From Cyrtodaria siliqua (lineage: Eukaryota; Mollusca; Bivalvia; Adapedonta; Hiatellidae): 64,000 bases of DNA. Positions 29,101 to 44,100 of this stretch are shown in pieces (position 1 is the stretch's first letter; each line of letters opens with the position of its first letter). A program made the translations under genes and the position numbers. The notes under the pieces are model-generated. The model made no database searches, had not been told where the DNA came from, and saw only the letters and a program-made list of their open reading frames with translations. Where the stretch lies: assembly GCA_037043455.1 (NCBI GenBank), contig JAWPHD010000141.1:62001-126000 (forward strand). The letters run 5' to 3'.

Positions 29101-32100
29101 TGTCCCGCAGGCAGTTATTGTGCTGACCCGACAATATCCACTCCAACCCCCTGCACTGATGGCCAATACTCATTTGCTGGTGCTGATGTTTGTATAGACT
29201 GCGAGAAAGGGTGGGAATGTCCTAACCTGGATGGAAGTGACAACACACCATGTTTGAGCGGCTTTTATTCGACAGGGAACCAAATTGCTTGTACACAATG
29301 TCCAGCTGGTTCTGCCTGTCCGGACATTAATCACGCTAAAATAATCCAGTGTCTAGCCGGACAGTATGCTCTAGCCGGCAGCACCTTTTGTACGATATGC
29401 AAACAAGGCTTCCAGTGCCCTTCCACTACTGCCGCCACCGAGGAGGAATGTGCCGAGGGACAATACAGTGAAGGTGGACGTGCTGCATGTGTCGTGTGCC
29501 CCGCCGGATATGAGTGTCCAACCATTTATGATGACAAGGTCATTCTGTGTGAACGAGGATACTATTCTTTAGATGGGGCAAAATATTGCATTGAGTGCGA
29601 GGCGGGTAAAGCGTGTCCAAATAACAATGCGGAAGGTGTAGCCTGTACAAATGGTAGATACAGTCTTGGAGGACTTACAGCTTGTAAAATATGCCCTGCA
29701 GGGTATTATTGTGCTGTTGCAGATAAACATTTGGATCCAGTTATTTGTCCCGAGGGCCAGTGGAGTATAGCCGGCTCTATAGCATGTTCACTTTGTATAG
29801 CAGGATATGCCTGTCCGGAAGGAAGCATCCAGCAGGACCCCCCTCTTGCTAAATGCTCCATGGGATACTACTGTACCGACGGCAAGATAGAGACGCCATG
29901 TCCTGCGGGATTTTACGGAGATGCCGAGGGCTACAATGCCAGTACCGACTGTAAATCATGTATTCAAGGACATTACTGCCCAGAACAATCTGCTGGTTGT
30001 CCATCCAATAATCTCCTTTGTCACCGTGGTTACTACTGCCCTACTGAGACGGGGACATACCAGGCCAACCCTTGCCCACCAGGAACATATAACAACCAAT
30101 TAGGATCATCAGCTTCTTCTGCCTGTGTTGCATGTCCTGCTGGGAGGTACTGTCCTTCAGGAACAGACAATCCATTTAATGATCAGTTTAAATGTCCGAA
30201 GGGTTCATACTGTCCCACAAGCTCTGGAGAACCCACTTCCTGTATGGCTGGAAAATACACAGAGGCAGAGAACTCTGTATCTATTGCTGACTGTAAGAGT
30301 TGTCCCACTGGTTATTACTGCCCAGAGGGCACTGCATCCACAATGCCTTGTCCTCAGGGTTCATACAATCCAGATACTGAGAAAAGAAACATTACAGAGT
30401 GTCAGCCATGCCTTTCTGGGCAAGCCTGTACCAAGACCGGCCTTTCAGAACCGGATTCTCCGTGTTCTCCGGGCTACTACTGCCCTGGCGGAAACTACGC
30501 TTACAACCAAGCAGAATATGCCTGCCCTGCCGGCTTATACACAGACTACACAAACCTTACACACGTAGAACAGTGCATCAGTTGTCCACAAAAGTTTGCC
30601 TGTACCGGAGGCACAGGCGGTCAACAGAAGCCACCGGAAGCTTGTGGAGCCGGTCACTATTGTCCGACAGGCACTGGTTCCTCTACACAGTTTCCATGTC
30701 CAGCAGGAACGTATGCAAACTTAACCAACCTGTATCAAGTCGAACAGTGTATCACATGTCCACGTGGGTACTACTGCCTGCAGGGCTCTTCAGAACCGAC
30801 AGCGTCATGTGACCCCGGACATTACTGCCCTGATGGTAAGTTGAATGGTTTCTGAATTCTCTTATTTTCTTAACTTTCTTCAACCTCAGTTTCTTTACGG
30901 TTAATTTATATCCCTAGTCTGTAAAAGATCAATAATACAAGAGCATTTTACATGAAACAGTCTATTTAATCATTTTAGAACTATTTTTTGTTTAGAATTT
31001 GTCATATTAAAAAGTCAAAAAAATGAGTAATACAAACACTCAAAATATATCCTTTTTTAATGCAGAAAATAGAACTCTCTGTGTTCTGAGAACACATTGA
31101 GTTTCACCTATATAGAACTCACTGTGTTCTGGGAACACATTGAGCTCTGTGTTTTAAAGAAAAGGAATATTTTAAGTGTTTGCATTACTCAGTGAGTAAT
31201 GATTTTTAGCTTATGCAATGGCGAGTTGTCCGTTGTTCGTCCGTTAACTTTTGTCTTGTTTACGCGATAAAGACTTTATTATTAATCAGATCTTTACAAA
31301 ACTTTGTGAGTGTATTTATGTCAATGAAAGCTCAAATGAGTTCGAAAACAGGTCAGATTGGATTAGTAACACCAAAGTTATGGCCCTTGTTTTGGTGAAA
31401 AATGCCATTTTCTGCCTTGTGACCACTCTAGCACCTTCATTTATTATTTGATCTTTACCAAACTTGCATAGATTGTTAATATCAATGAAAGCTCGGACAA
31501 GTTTAAAAACCAGCCAGATCAGACTAGTAATGCCAGAGTTATGGCCCTTGATTTAGTTAAAAATGCTGAATTTGCCTCGTTAAGATGATAGGGCTTTTGT
31601 TTTTATCCAGTCTTTGCTAAACTTTATCAGATTGTTAATATCAATGAAAGCTTGGACAAGTTCGAAAACGAGCCAAATCGAATTAGTAATACCAGAGTTA
31701 TGGCCCTTGTTTTTAGTTAAAAATGCTGTATTTTGCCTCGTTAAGATGATAGGGCCTTCATTTGACCGGATTTCAACGAAAGTTTGCAGGGATGATCAGT
31801 ATCAAGTCTAGTTGTGCATATCGTCATTGTGTTTCGGTTGAATGACTTTGGCAGAGTTATGGTCCTTTAAAGGTTTTAGTACACAAACTTTGTCTGGACT
31901 AGTTCTCCTGAACCCCTGGCTGAATTTCAAAGAAACTTTGTAGGGATGATCAGTACCAAGCCTAGTTGTGCATATCTTCACCGTGTTTTGGCTGTAAGAT
32001 TTTTGGCAGAGTTATGGCCCTTTATAGGTTTTAATACACAAACTTTGACCGGACTAGTTCTCCTGAACTCCTTACCGGATGTCAGCAGAACTTGGCAAGG

Positions 32101-35100
32101 TTGATCAGTATCAAGCCTAGTTCTGCATATCTTCGCCATGTTGCATGTGTCTTGGCAGAGACCCTTTAATGGTTTAAATATACAAACTTTGTCGCGATTC
32201 GTCTCTTCTGAACTCATGGTCAGATTTAAGCGATTTTTGGCGAAGTTATGGCCCTTTAAAGGTTCAGTGCACAAATTTTGTCCAGACTAGTTCTCCTGAA
32301 CCCCTTTCCGGATTTCAACGAAACGTTGCAGTGACGATCAGTACCAAGCCTAGTTGTGCTTTTCATCACCGTGTTACAGTTGAATGATTTTTGGCAGAGT
32401 TATGGCCCTTTAAATGTTTTAGTGCACAAACTTTTTCCGGACTAGTTGTCCTGAACCCCTGACCGGATTTCAACGAAACTTTACAGGGATGATCAGTACC
32501 AAGCCTAGATGTGCATATCTTAGCCATTTCACGGCTAAATGATTTTTTTCGGAGTTATGGCCCTTTAAATGATTTAGTGCACAAACTTTGTCCAGACTAG
32601 TTCTCCTGAACCCATGGCCGGATTTCAGCAAAACTTTGCAGGGATGATCAGTACCAAGCCTAGTTGCGCATATCGATGTCTTGTTCCCCACCACAGACTC
32701 CTTATAGCCAGTAGAGAGATACAGGCCCTCTTGGGCCCCTGGCTGGATTTCAGTGAAACTTTGCAGGAATGATCAGTACCAAGCCTAGTTGCACATATCA
32801 ATGTCGTGTTCCCCACCACAGACTCCTTATAGCCAGTAGAGAGATACAGGCCCTCTTGGGCCTCTTGTCTGGATTTTCTGATATGGAAAATTTGTAATAA
32901 ATTCTAAAATAATTTAATAGACCGTTAAAGTGATAATTTATTATAGAATTTATTAAACTTCTTAGTAAGAATGATATGATGCAATGGCTTGCTGAGCAAT
33001 GGAGTTAAAAGCCTTGTATCTTTTTTGCCAATGAGTGTAATAAATTAAATTATAAATTAGCACGAATGTGAGATTCCAGTTTTTTTTTAACATATTTAAA
33101 TGGGCCAGAAATTCGACCTCTTCCCAATTGCAAAAAAAACTATATTTTTCAATTCTGCGTAAAAAAAATCCCATTCTAAAAAAAAATTGTGAGAAGGTGA
33201 CTTGGGCGTAAATTAAAATACTGTTTGCTTAACCTTTACCTACCAACCCGGATTTTTAGTCCTGACCCAAAATATTTTATTGCATTTCTAAAAAAAAAAA
33301 TGATGACAATTGAGTTTGATTTTGGTAATTTCGGTCTTTTATGATCCTTTTCGGTTTATACTCTAACTGTCTAGGTTATTTGGGCACATTTAGAAACTCG
33401 CGCGCTGTGTCTATAGGATGATAAAGCATTTGTATGATTGTTATAGTAGCGCAGTGACTCATGAAAATGCCTGATAAAAACAGTCAGAAAAATGAGTCGG
33501 ATACTGCGATATATTGCGTATTAATATAATATTAATTACAAACACACTAACATACATTGTAGAATAGATACATGTTAAAATATATCATTTTAAAAAACAT
33601 GCAAAAAAATATAGTATATCAAATAAAATAATTTACCTACCTACCTGCCTACCCAGTGATTTTTTGCTGGGTAGATAAAGGGCAAACAAACAATATTTTT
33701 TGTATGCTAAAATCATTACTAATTTTAATACTTGATTGATATTATACCTAAAGCATAAATTTTAATTAAAAAAATTCACTTTAAAAACATTCCCCTTATT
33801 AGTGAAAATCACGCTTTTTTCCCCCCAATTTTGACAGTCTTGCACATTTTCCCCCCAAAATCGGCAGGCTTAGGACTTTTTCCAGTTTTCTCAAAAAAGC
33901 CCTGGATTCTATCTGTCGCGTATATCATATCGTCACAGCTTTTGGCATACAATGGCATAAAGCAAGCCTTAAGGTGACATCATTGATGAAAAGTTAACTG
34001 CTAGTGGAAAATACAGAATTGTTATTACACTCCCAGTCTGTAATTACAGGCATGGCGGAGCAGTGCCTTTCAGTGATAATAGCCCCTCGAGAATGATAAT
34101 GGTCCGAGGGTTTTAGCCCATGGGCCATTATCATACTTCAGGGATATGATCACTGAAAGACACTGCTCGGCCATATATTTACCTTTTTATTACATGTCTA
34201 CCTAAATATAAGCTAAATTCAGTGCGGGGTCTCACTGGACTGATGTTATATTTCCTTCTACCACTCTTAAAGTGGAGTTTTCCCGATATAAATCATAATC
34301 ATCCTGCTTGTAGGCATAGTTTATGGTTTAGGATTACAAAAGCTACTATTTTTGTTTAATGGAAGGAAAAAAAAAACATGATCAAACTATTAATTGTGGA
34401 AATGATAAAAAATGAGCAGTGGTTTTGAATATCTTAAAGGGGTTGATGCACTATTTTCAAACAAGACTTATTTAAAAGGGCTCTGACAACCTTAAACATA
34501 GTAAAAATAATTTTCAAAATCCCATGAAAAATAAATGAGATATGAACTATTGAAAATTTGCAACGAACATAGATGGAGGCAGCTATTTTGGAACGATGAC
34601 GTCATCGCGCGTTTTTACTATATATGGCATATTGACAAAATATATATTATAAAGCAAAGAAAATCACTGCAAACTGATTAAAATAAATACACACATGTAA
34701 AATGTATAAATTGTATGCTTAGTTTTCATTTCCAGTGATTTTCTTTGCTTTAAAAGACATTTAACCAGGACCGCCTCCACTTGTGTTTCTTTGCAAATGT
34801 TCAATAGGTCATACCGCCTTTATTTTTCAGGACATTTTGATAATTCTTTCAGCTTTTTTCAAGTTTTACAGAGCCCTTTGAAATCAACATTGTTTGGAAA
34901 TTATAAGTGCATCAACCCCTTTAAGAACGTTCATGTTGAGAATCCTCTCGAGTACGGCGAGTAAAATCTACTGATGAAAGTTTGCTGCACAATGAAAATT
35001 ACCCAAAACAACTTCTTTTTAGAAAATGATTACGATAGTTGGTACTTGTGATAGTTGGTACCTGTTGGATGGAAAATAACATAAATAAGAAAATGAGTCG

Positions 35101-38100
35101 TCGTTTGTTGATATCGGTCAAATATTTCAGAAGTTATTGACAGTTAAAATTTGTGTAATTTTACCATTTCTATGATGGCATTGGTATTAACATCGGTAAC
35201 ATCACCGTCTTCAAGTAGCAAGGCCATTATCATTATCGATTTTTGGCCCTGCTGTGCCACGTGCTGTGCCACGTGCTGTGCCACGTGCTGTGCCACGTGC
35301 TGTGCTAGGGCTGAAATGCAATAATGAGTCGAGAGACTTCATAATACAAAATGTTTAATAGCAAATGTGTTAGACATGTAATAAGTTAATGTGATAAACC
35401 TGCTTATTTCTGTATTCATATCCTACAAATGCAATAGTATATGTTCATTTCATTGCAACAGCAGGAGCAGCATGAGCACACCAGATGTGAATATCAGCTT
35501 TTGAACACATACTTTAAGTAAATAGGTTCAGATTTTTCACCGAACTGTATTTGAAGGTTTGTTTCAATAAGATCTTGGACAAGTCGAAATAATCTTCTAG
35601 TTTGTCTTTTTTTCTGGTTGAAAGGTAAACTTTAATCAAATTGAAGTTTTTATAACCGTTTTTAGATGCAAGGTATTCGTGTAGATTTTATACTTATTTT
35701 ACCAGGTCATGACTTAAAAAATATTGCTTTGGTAAAATATGACCATCGTGAGTTGATTAATACAGTCACACTCAACATTTGAATAAAGAGTTGATAAAAA
35801 TTCTTAAATCAAAATCCTTGTTTCGTTAAGTATATACTTCTTATAAATTTACCAAAAAAAATTTGACAAATGGAGTGCAGTGGTACAAAATTTAAGTAGT
35901 TTATCAGTTTTAATTGTTTATTGTCTGCTGTTTGATTTCTTTATTTAATTTGTTTCTTCCTCTACCTTTTGAATTATATTCAACCATGAATATGTTTGCC
36001 GACTGATATACAATATAAACAATATATTTTCTTTTAAACTTACAGGTACGCCAACTGCCACCACGTATCCGTGTCACGCGGGATCCTACAACGGCTTCTA
36101 CGGAATTACGGCCTGGGAACAATGTAAGGATTGTACAGCGGGGAGCTACTGTATCGCAGGTTCCGTTGCACCAGTCGAATGTCCCGCGTAAGTGTTAATG
36201 CCAGTAGTTTTAATTATGCATAGTTAATTATTGTTTTGTTACGAGTTATCTTAAAAGTATAAGGGAGGTTTCGTTCATTTAGAAATCCTGATCAGGAATC
36301 CGGAGATATACTAAGCAAAATAAATATAGCACATGAAATGCATGTTATTTTCATAATCGAGATACAAAGCTGTGTATGATTGGGGTCAATGATAAAGTGA
36401 CATACATATGACCAATAATAATGCTATAAGTCATTTGTAAACAAAGTCCGTGATAATAATAAAGCAAATATGATGGGAACATACTTTTATAGGTTATTGA
36501 AAATCGTTCTCATTTCAGAAAAAAGGGAGGTAATTTTGAAATTACGAAATTTGGAATGTTTTTGTTCAAGAGTAATGGTCTTTTGTGAACACATGTCAGC
36601 TTTTTTTAAGCAATTCTTGTCAATACCAAATATTAAAATGCCAATATTAAATTTGTTCAAAGCAATATGTTTGTATAAGGAAATAAGTTGTTTTTAATGT
36701 ATGAGAGGTAATTCTGATACTTCACTTAGAAATTTTTGTTTGATGAGGTTGGACACAGTTGCAGTGTAAGGCACATTCCTTCATGCAGTCCTTAAGTATT
36801 AAAGAGGCTCTACCTATATCTTTTTGTCCACCAATTGATCTAAACTTTACTTAATTATAAAGAGGACTATGAAAAAGGTAAATGGCAATACTTTCACCCA
36901 ATGTAATATGCGTTTTGCTGGGGAAAAACAGGATTGAAAAGATCGGATTTTTGAAATTGTATTCGTAATTGTTTTAGACAAGCCGATTGCGGAGATTTTC
37001 CGATCTTATTCGTTTACAATCGGAACTACCTCGTCTGATTTGCGAAGTGTTACGATCGATTCGTTTGCTATCGGAACTGCGCCGAATAGTTTGTAATCGC
37101 ATTGCGCATGTCCGAGAAAATCGTAAAAACTCGTAATTTTCCGGCAGGAATAAACGGCTGGGCAGCATTTTATTCAAGATATTGTTTTGATCATAATTAA
37201 TAATTTACAGAACTGGAATACGAACCATGTTTCTTTTTAGAATACTCATAAAATAGCTTTGTATACATATAAATGCAGTAATATTAAGTATTTAATATTT
37301 TACATTAAAATTCGCGTAGATATAGGTTACTGTAAGTGCCTCTTTAAGTATTATTTATTTTGGAAAATAAGATTAAAAGGCATATCATTTGAGAAATATT
37401 TTCTTCATCACGTTTAAAATAAATAGTTTTATTTAAACAAAATGAAATTATTATATGTTTACAGTGGAACGTTTCGTGCGAAAACAAAGGGAGAGAACCT
37501 GACCAGCTGCGACGATTGCACAGCCGGTTATTATTGTTCGATCACCGGTATGACCACACCCCTCGTCTGCGAGAAGGGAAATTACTCGGACACTGGAGCA
37601 ATAGCCTGTATTACATGCGATCCTGGACGCTATTGTAACTCCAATGCAACGTCTAAAGCCGTCATGAATTCTGAGATGATATGTCCAGCCGGTACTGAGT
37701 GTCCGGGTGGAATGTCATACATGCCGGATCTTGCCTCTAACCCCTGCAGAACGGGTCACTACTGTCCAAAAGGCAATGTTAACCCGTTACCGGTCAAATG
37801 TCCTGTAGGGACCTTTAATGACGAGTTAGGTCTGCAGCAAGTTTCTGAATGTGATCCCTGTACTGCTGGTCAGTATTGCGACACGGAGGGACTTAATGCA
37901 ACGGCTGGTCCCTGCCCCGGTGGTTACTATTGTCCACGTGGCACGGGCCCCAGCACAACTTTTCCCTGCCCGATTGGATTCTACAGAAACGGAGCGGCTA
38001 AAGAATCCTTTGACGATTGCGCAGAATGTACGTCAGGGTATTACTGTGACGAAGAAGGTCTGGACAACCCCAAAAACTGCCTAAGAGGTAAAGGGTTACA

Positions 38101-41100
38101 TCTGGCTTTTTTAGTAGACAACCATACAGCCAAACCTTCTTAAGAGACCACCTCTATTAAGAGACCACCTCTATTAAGAGACCGCCTCTAATAAGAGACC
38201 ACTGTATTAAGAGACCACCTCTATTAAGAGACCACCTCTAATAAGAGACCACCTCTATTAAGAGACCACCTCTAATAAGAGACCACTTCTATTAAGAGAC
38301 CACCTCTATTAAGAGACCACCTTTTTAAGAGACCATCCTTTCCAAATTGTATGGTTTTAAATTCAAATACACCTGTTTTAAGAGACCATCTGTATTAAGA
38401 TACCAGTTTGTGATATTCTCTTTAGAGGTCTCTTAATACGGGTTTGACTGTATTTAAAAAAAAAAATATGAGATATATTTTATAAAATGATCCGACCTAT
38501 AATACCAGAATGTTTTTGTTTTTTAATAACAATGTAGAGACAGACAATAACATTTGTGTTATAATTAAAAACACAAAAACAAAAAATCATAAAAAAGGCC
38601 TTAGGCCTTTTTTATGCTGAAAGAGCATATATATTGTTTTAATGTATAGTTACATGTTTTACTATAGCATCTATAAAAGTCTTCTTTACATTTTTAAATG
38701 AAAACCTGAATGATTTTAATACTTCTCAAAGCATTTAAATAATAACAGTATATTTTTTTATTACAATAGTTTTTAAAATGATGCTCTTATTAAGTCCAAA
38801 ACTTTAAGCATGATGCTAAAGCTAGTTTTAAAAATGAACATAAAACATGTTTGTTTGCAACCACAGGATATTTCTGTGTCACCGGTAGTACAGCATGCCA
38901 GCCCTGTCCTCTTGGTTTCTATGGCAACTCGACAAATCTTCCACGTGACACTGACTGCACCCCATGTCCCGGCGGTTACTACTGTGATGGCATAGGTCTA
39001 ACAACGGCAACAGATGTGTGCGATGCAGGTGAGTGGAGAAGTTATGGTAGTATCATGTAAAGATTCCACATATAACAGCTAAAAGACGAATTAATGCGAG
39101 ACAGTTCAATTTGAGTGATTTATCAATTGGATACAATTGTTTGCAATGGAAGTGGAAAGAATTGAATTGAATTGGGTTTTAAAGCGCACCAATACATGAA
39201 AGGTTATATGGCGCCTAACAGGCATGAAAATGCTGGGCTCATCCTCCATGTACATCAAGATAAAATATGGAAAATGGGCTTAGAACTTTCTCACCCTGAA
39301 CTGCATAGTTGCTGCAAATTCTATCGTAGAAACTCCATTTACGCTGGAGCCACGTTTATTGTTTTTCTGCCACTGCTCTTTTGATGTGAGCGAGATAGCA
39401 CCTGAAACAATGCAGGGATCATGATGAAGACCTTTAATGAACATTAACAAAAAATGATAAAATGAACATGAATTTGGGGGGATTCTATCTCTCTGCCTAC
39501 CCCTCCAAAGGGATCTGCAGTGGCCCTATCCTTTGCCCCTTGACCAAACGGGGCCCCCGGGAACCACATGGGGCGGAAGTGGAAAGAAACAGATAAAAAT
39601 GAATCAATAATTGATGTGATGCATGATTGATTTGATTGATTTTCCTGGCCAAGGGGTTAATGATATTGCATTGTAAACCTTCTCGTCTCTCACCGCCGCG
39701 GGTTCAAATCCCACTGGGAGCTCAACTTGTAAGTGAGGATGTCAATTCTTACGGATGGTGGGAGGTGTACCCAGGAAAAATGGGGTGGTCTGCCTCTGCC
39801 AGAAAATATCGACTGTCATATATGACCTAAAATGTGCTAAAATAATGTAAAACACCATTTAAACAAACAAACATTTGATTGAACTACGTATATGTCATAA
39901 ATATTGACATAATTGATATCTCTAAAGTTGAAGTTGATATCTTTTCTAAAGTAATATTAATTAAATCAAATTGACTTTTCTTAATAGATTTGGTTATCTA
40001 AATATCCAGTAAAATAGTACTGATTAAAACTGACATGAAAGCCTGTTCCAAAGAATCTACTGAGCATGTCCACTGACTACTCTTGGCGGGTCCAATCAGA
40101 GGCTGGGCGACCATTATGTAAATTTTCGATGTCAGTGATTTGATCTGAAAGAGATCATTTCAATAAATGTAAAAAGTTAACCTGTTTTTAAGATACATTA
40201 TCATCTTTTAATCACTCAATGTCTTCAAAAGATTGATCTGCAAAGAACAGCATTTCTTTGCAGAAACAGATTTTGATGTTATACAAAATAATACAAAAAA
40301 TAAAACGATAAATTTATAAAATGTATTTTTAGGTTTTTACTGCCGAGAAAAGGCTTACACCTCAGCACCACCAGATGGTTTAACCGGTGGTTTATGTCCG
40401 GCTGGAGGTTACTGTCCGGCTGCTTCTGCTACTCCAACACCATGTGAAGTTGGTTACTATAGCAACTATGCTGGTGCCAAGACCAAGTATGACTGTATTC
40501 CATGTGATCCTGGATTCTTCTGTGCCGGTTCCAGCAGTGTGAATGCGACGCAGAAATGTTCGGCTGGTTACTACTGCACCGGTGGCGCCGGCAATTCCAC
40601 TCAGTACGGAACGGAAGCGGGATACTACACGGAAGCCGGCGCCTTTAAACAGGAGCCTTGTCCTGGTGGCACGTATCAGCCGGCCAGTTGGTCAGAGACG
40701 TGTATAGACTGTCCACAAGGGTTCTATTGTAACGGAACGGCTACAGTTGCACGGACCATTTGCCCCAAGGGCCACTATTGTCCTCTAAAGAGCGAATGGC
40801 CAACTCCCTGTCTGGCTGGAACTTTTCAGAGAGATGAAGGAGAATATGAAATAGGTCACTGTGACACCTGCACTGCAGGATTTGCGTGCGAAAATGATGG
40901 ATTAGAGACTACTGAATTTTCGTGCGATGCTGGGCATTACTGTCTGAATGGCTCCACCACGCGTGTGCCAATCGGTCAAGTGTTCGGAGATTTGTGTCCC
41001 CCTGGTTACTACTGCCCAGTAGAAACCAATTCTTATCAACACTTCCCATGCCCAAATGGAACGTACTCCAACTACTCTGGTAACAGTCACGAAGATAACT

Positions 41101-44100
41101 GTACGCTGTGTGACGGTGGAAAGGTATGCAACGGAGGAGGTCTCGCGGCACCAAATGGTTTATGTGCCGCGGGCTGGTATTGTACCTCGGGCGCGTATAC
41201 GGACAAGCCGGCTGACGGTGGCCTCACAGGAGAGGTCTGCACTCTGGGTCACTACTGTCCTGAAGGAACTGGTAAATATTGTTATTGTTTTCATTATAGT
41301 TATAATAATTCTGGTGTTAGCACTGTATTGTTCAGTATACAATTTGATTTCAACATATATTTTGAATACAATTGAGTTTAAAATTGTTAAGGTAATTCGG
41401 GTACTTAACCTAGGATAGCGTATATTACTGTGCAAAATGACTTTCCTTGTCAATAAGAAGTCATTTTTATGCTCAGTCATTGTGTTCTCTCCCTTCAGAG
41501 TAGAAAATATTGTTTGGCAGTTTTAGGTCACACCCACTAGACTCCCTTAAAAAACTCTATATACACCCTTAAAATTCACAACAACTTTTGTTAAAAACAT
41601 ATTGAAAACTAATTTCTTTTTCAAATAGTTTAAAGTCACTATACTGTCATTGCGTGGGACACCTTTGTTTTCTCCATTAGGTACAGCATTGCACTGTTGT
41701 TTATATAATTAATTGATGTGTGAATAATGGTCATGTGATGAGATTTACCCAATGAGAGGCAGTGAAAATAATTATGTTTATTTTGTTTACTACAGCCGTA
41801 CCAATTGCCTGTCCAGCCGGCTCGTTCATGAACGTAACTAACATGGACCACTGTTTTGACTGTCCGGCAGGATATTTTTGCTATGGTGACCAAAACGTAA
41901 ATAAATGCGACAGAGGTCGCTACTGTCCAGTAAATACCACTGCTGCCAACCAGCCCGAATGTCCAGTTGGTACTTACAACCCAGACAAAGGTATATACAA
42001 AATTTGTATTGTATTATACTATTCACTTGATACTTTTTGTTGAGAAAAAAAAAGTGTTTAATTTTGAATAAACTTCACTTTTTGGTAGCAGATCAATAGA
42101 AAATGGCACTGATGATATATATATTGTTATATTTCTTAACACTTTTTTATCATAACCAACCTCCCAAAGCTGGTTATTGTTGGTACTATAACAACGGGAA
42201 AATAATGTAACTATAAGAATTGATTCTCACATTTGCGGCGTTAATTTATCTTTGAACAGTTAGAGAATGGCAACTGCACTGCGCTTTGTTTTTAACTCAC
42301 CTGAGCAGGAAGTGCTCATGGTGGGCTTTTGTGATACCGAGGTGTCCGTCGTCCGTCCGTGCGTGTGTCCGTGCGTTAGTCAACTTTTGCTTGTGTACAC
42401 TCTAGAGGCCACATTTCTGATGCAATCATCATGAAACGTTGTCAGAATGTTTGTCTCAATGAAATCTCTGTCAAGTTCAAAAATGGGTCATGTGGGGTCA
42501 AAAACTAGGTCACTAGGTCAAATACTTGAAAAAACTTGTGTACACTCTAGAGATCATATTTGTTACCCAATCTTGATGAAACTTTGTCAAATTGTTTGTC
42601 TTAATTATATCTTGATCAAGTTCGGAAATGGGTCACATGAAGTTAAAAACTAGATCACTAGGTCAAATATTTGAAAAACCTTGTGTACACTCTAGAGGCC
42701 ATATTTTTGACCCGAGCTTGATGCAACTTTGTCAGAATGTTTGTCTTAATTACATCTTGTTCAAATTTGAAAATGGGTCACATGGGGTTAAAAACTAGGT
42801 CACTAGGTCAAATACTTGAAAAAACTTGTGTACACGCTAGAAGCCGTATTTCTGATCCAATCTTGATGAAACTTTGTCAAAATGTTTGTCTTAATTATAT
42901 CTTGGTCAAGTTCAAAAATGGGTCACATGGTTTAAAAACTAGGTCACTAGGTCAAAATTTGGAAAAACCGTGTGTACACTCTAGAGGCCATATTTTTGAC
43001 CCGATCTTGATGCAATTTTGTCAGAATATTTGTCTCAATTATAGCTTGCTAAAGTTCGAAAATGGGTCACACAGGGTCAAAAACTAGGTCACTAGGTCAA
43101 ATACTTGAAAAACCTTGTGTACACTCTAGAGGCCATATTTCTGACCCGATCTTGATGAAACTTTGTCGAAATGTTGTCTTAATTATATTATGGTCAATGG
43201 GTCCCATGGGGTCAAAAACTAGGTCACTAGGTCAAATACTTGAAAAATCTTGTGTACACTCTAGACGCCATATTTTGACCAGATCTTGATGAAACTTTCT
43301 CAGATTGTTTATCTGAATTATATCTTGATCAAGTTTCAAAATGGGTCACATGGGATCAAAAAACTATGTCACTAGGTCAATATTGGAATTTGCTTGTGGG
43401 CACTCCAGAGGCCACAATTTTGACCTGATCTTGACCAGTAATTGCTTGGTAAGTGTCTTCGATAAACAAATTGTCTAGCAATATATCCCCTCCATCCAAC
43501 AATAAGGCCCTAGTTGAGTTCCTCTTGGGTTACAATTCCTAGCTAGCCTTAGCACAATACCTGCACTGAACTCAGGTGAGCGATTCAGGGCCATTATGGC
43601 CCTCTTGTTTTACAAGAACTTGTGTATTACTGTACATTAACTTACGTGTTTATTTTTCAGGCATGGATGACATCAGCGACTGCAGGCAGTGTTCGGGTGG
43701 TTACTACTGCCACATGCCTGCTGCTATAGACTTTGATTTCAGTAAGAATGACACGGGGACCGGTATATGTGATCCTGGCTACTATTGTAAATCAGGTATG
43801 TGACACCACAACGTTTACATCCGAAAAACAAATGAAAGGATGAAATCAGGTTTTTAAGGCCCATTACCACTTCCTATTAGGTTATAAATGGACAGCAACC
43901 TCAAGAGGTATATTTGATGAAGGATGAAATTTCCTATCAGACATGCCTTCGCTAGGGAGTGAACTCACTTTGGGCAGAAGTCTGTTTGAGGCAAAGCATC
44001 CCAGGTAGGAGGGTTATTCACGATCCATTTGGCGAAATGTCATTGGTTTGAAATTATGAATGATGTTTCTTGTACGCATGTAATCTCATTGAAATGGAAT

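Noticed and set aside
30125..30812. 147- and 137-codon + strand frames
   Set aside because: They are out-of-frame shadows of exon 14, which has the Cys-module frame open across 1,773 bp.
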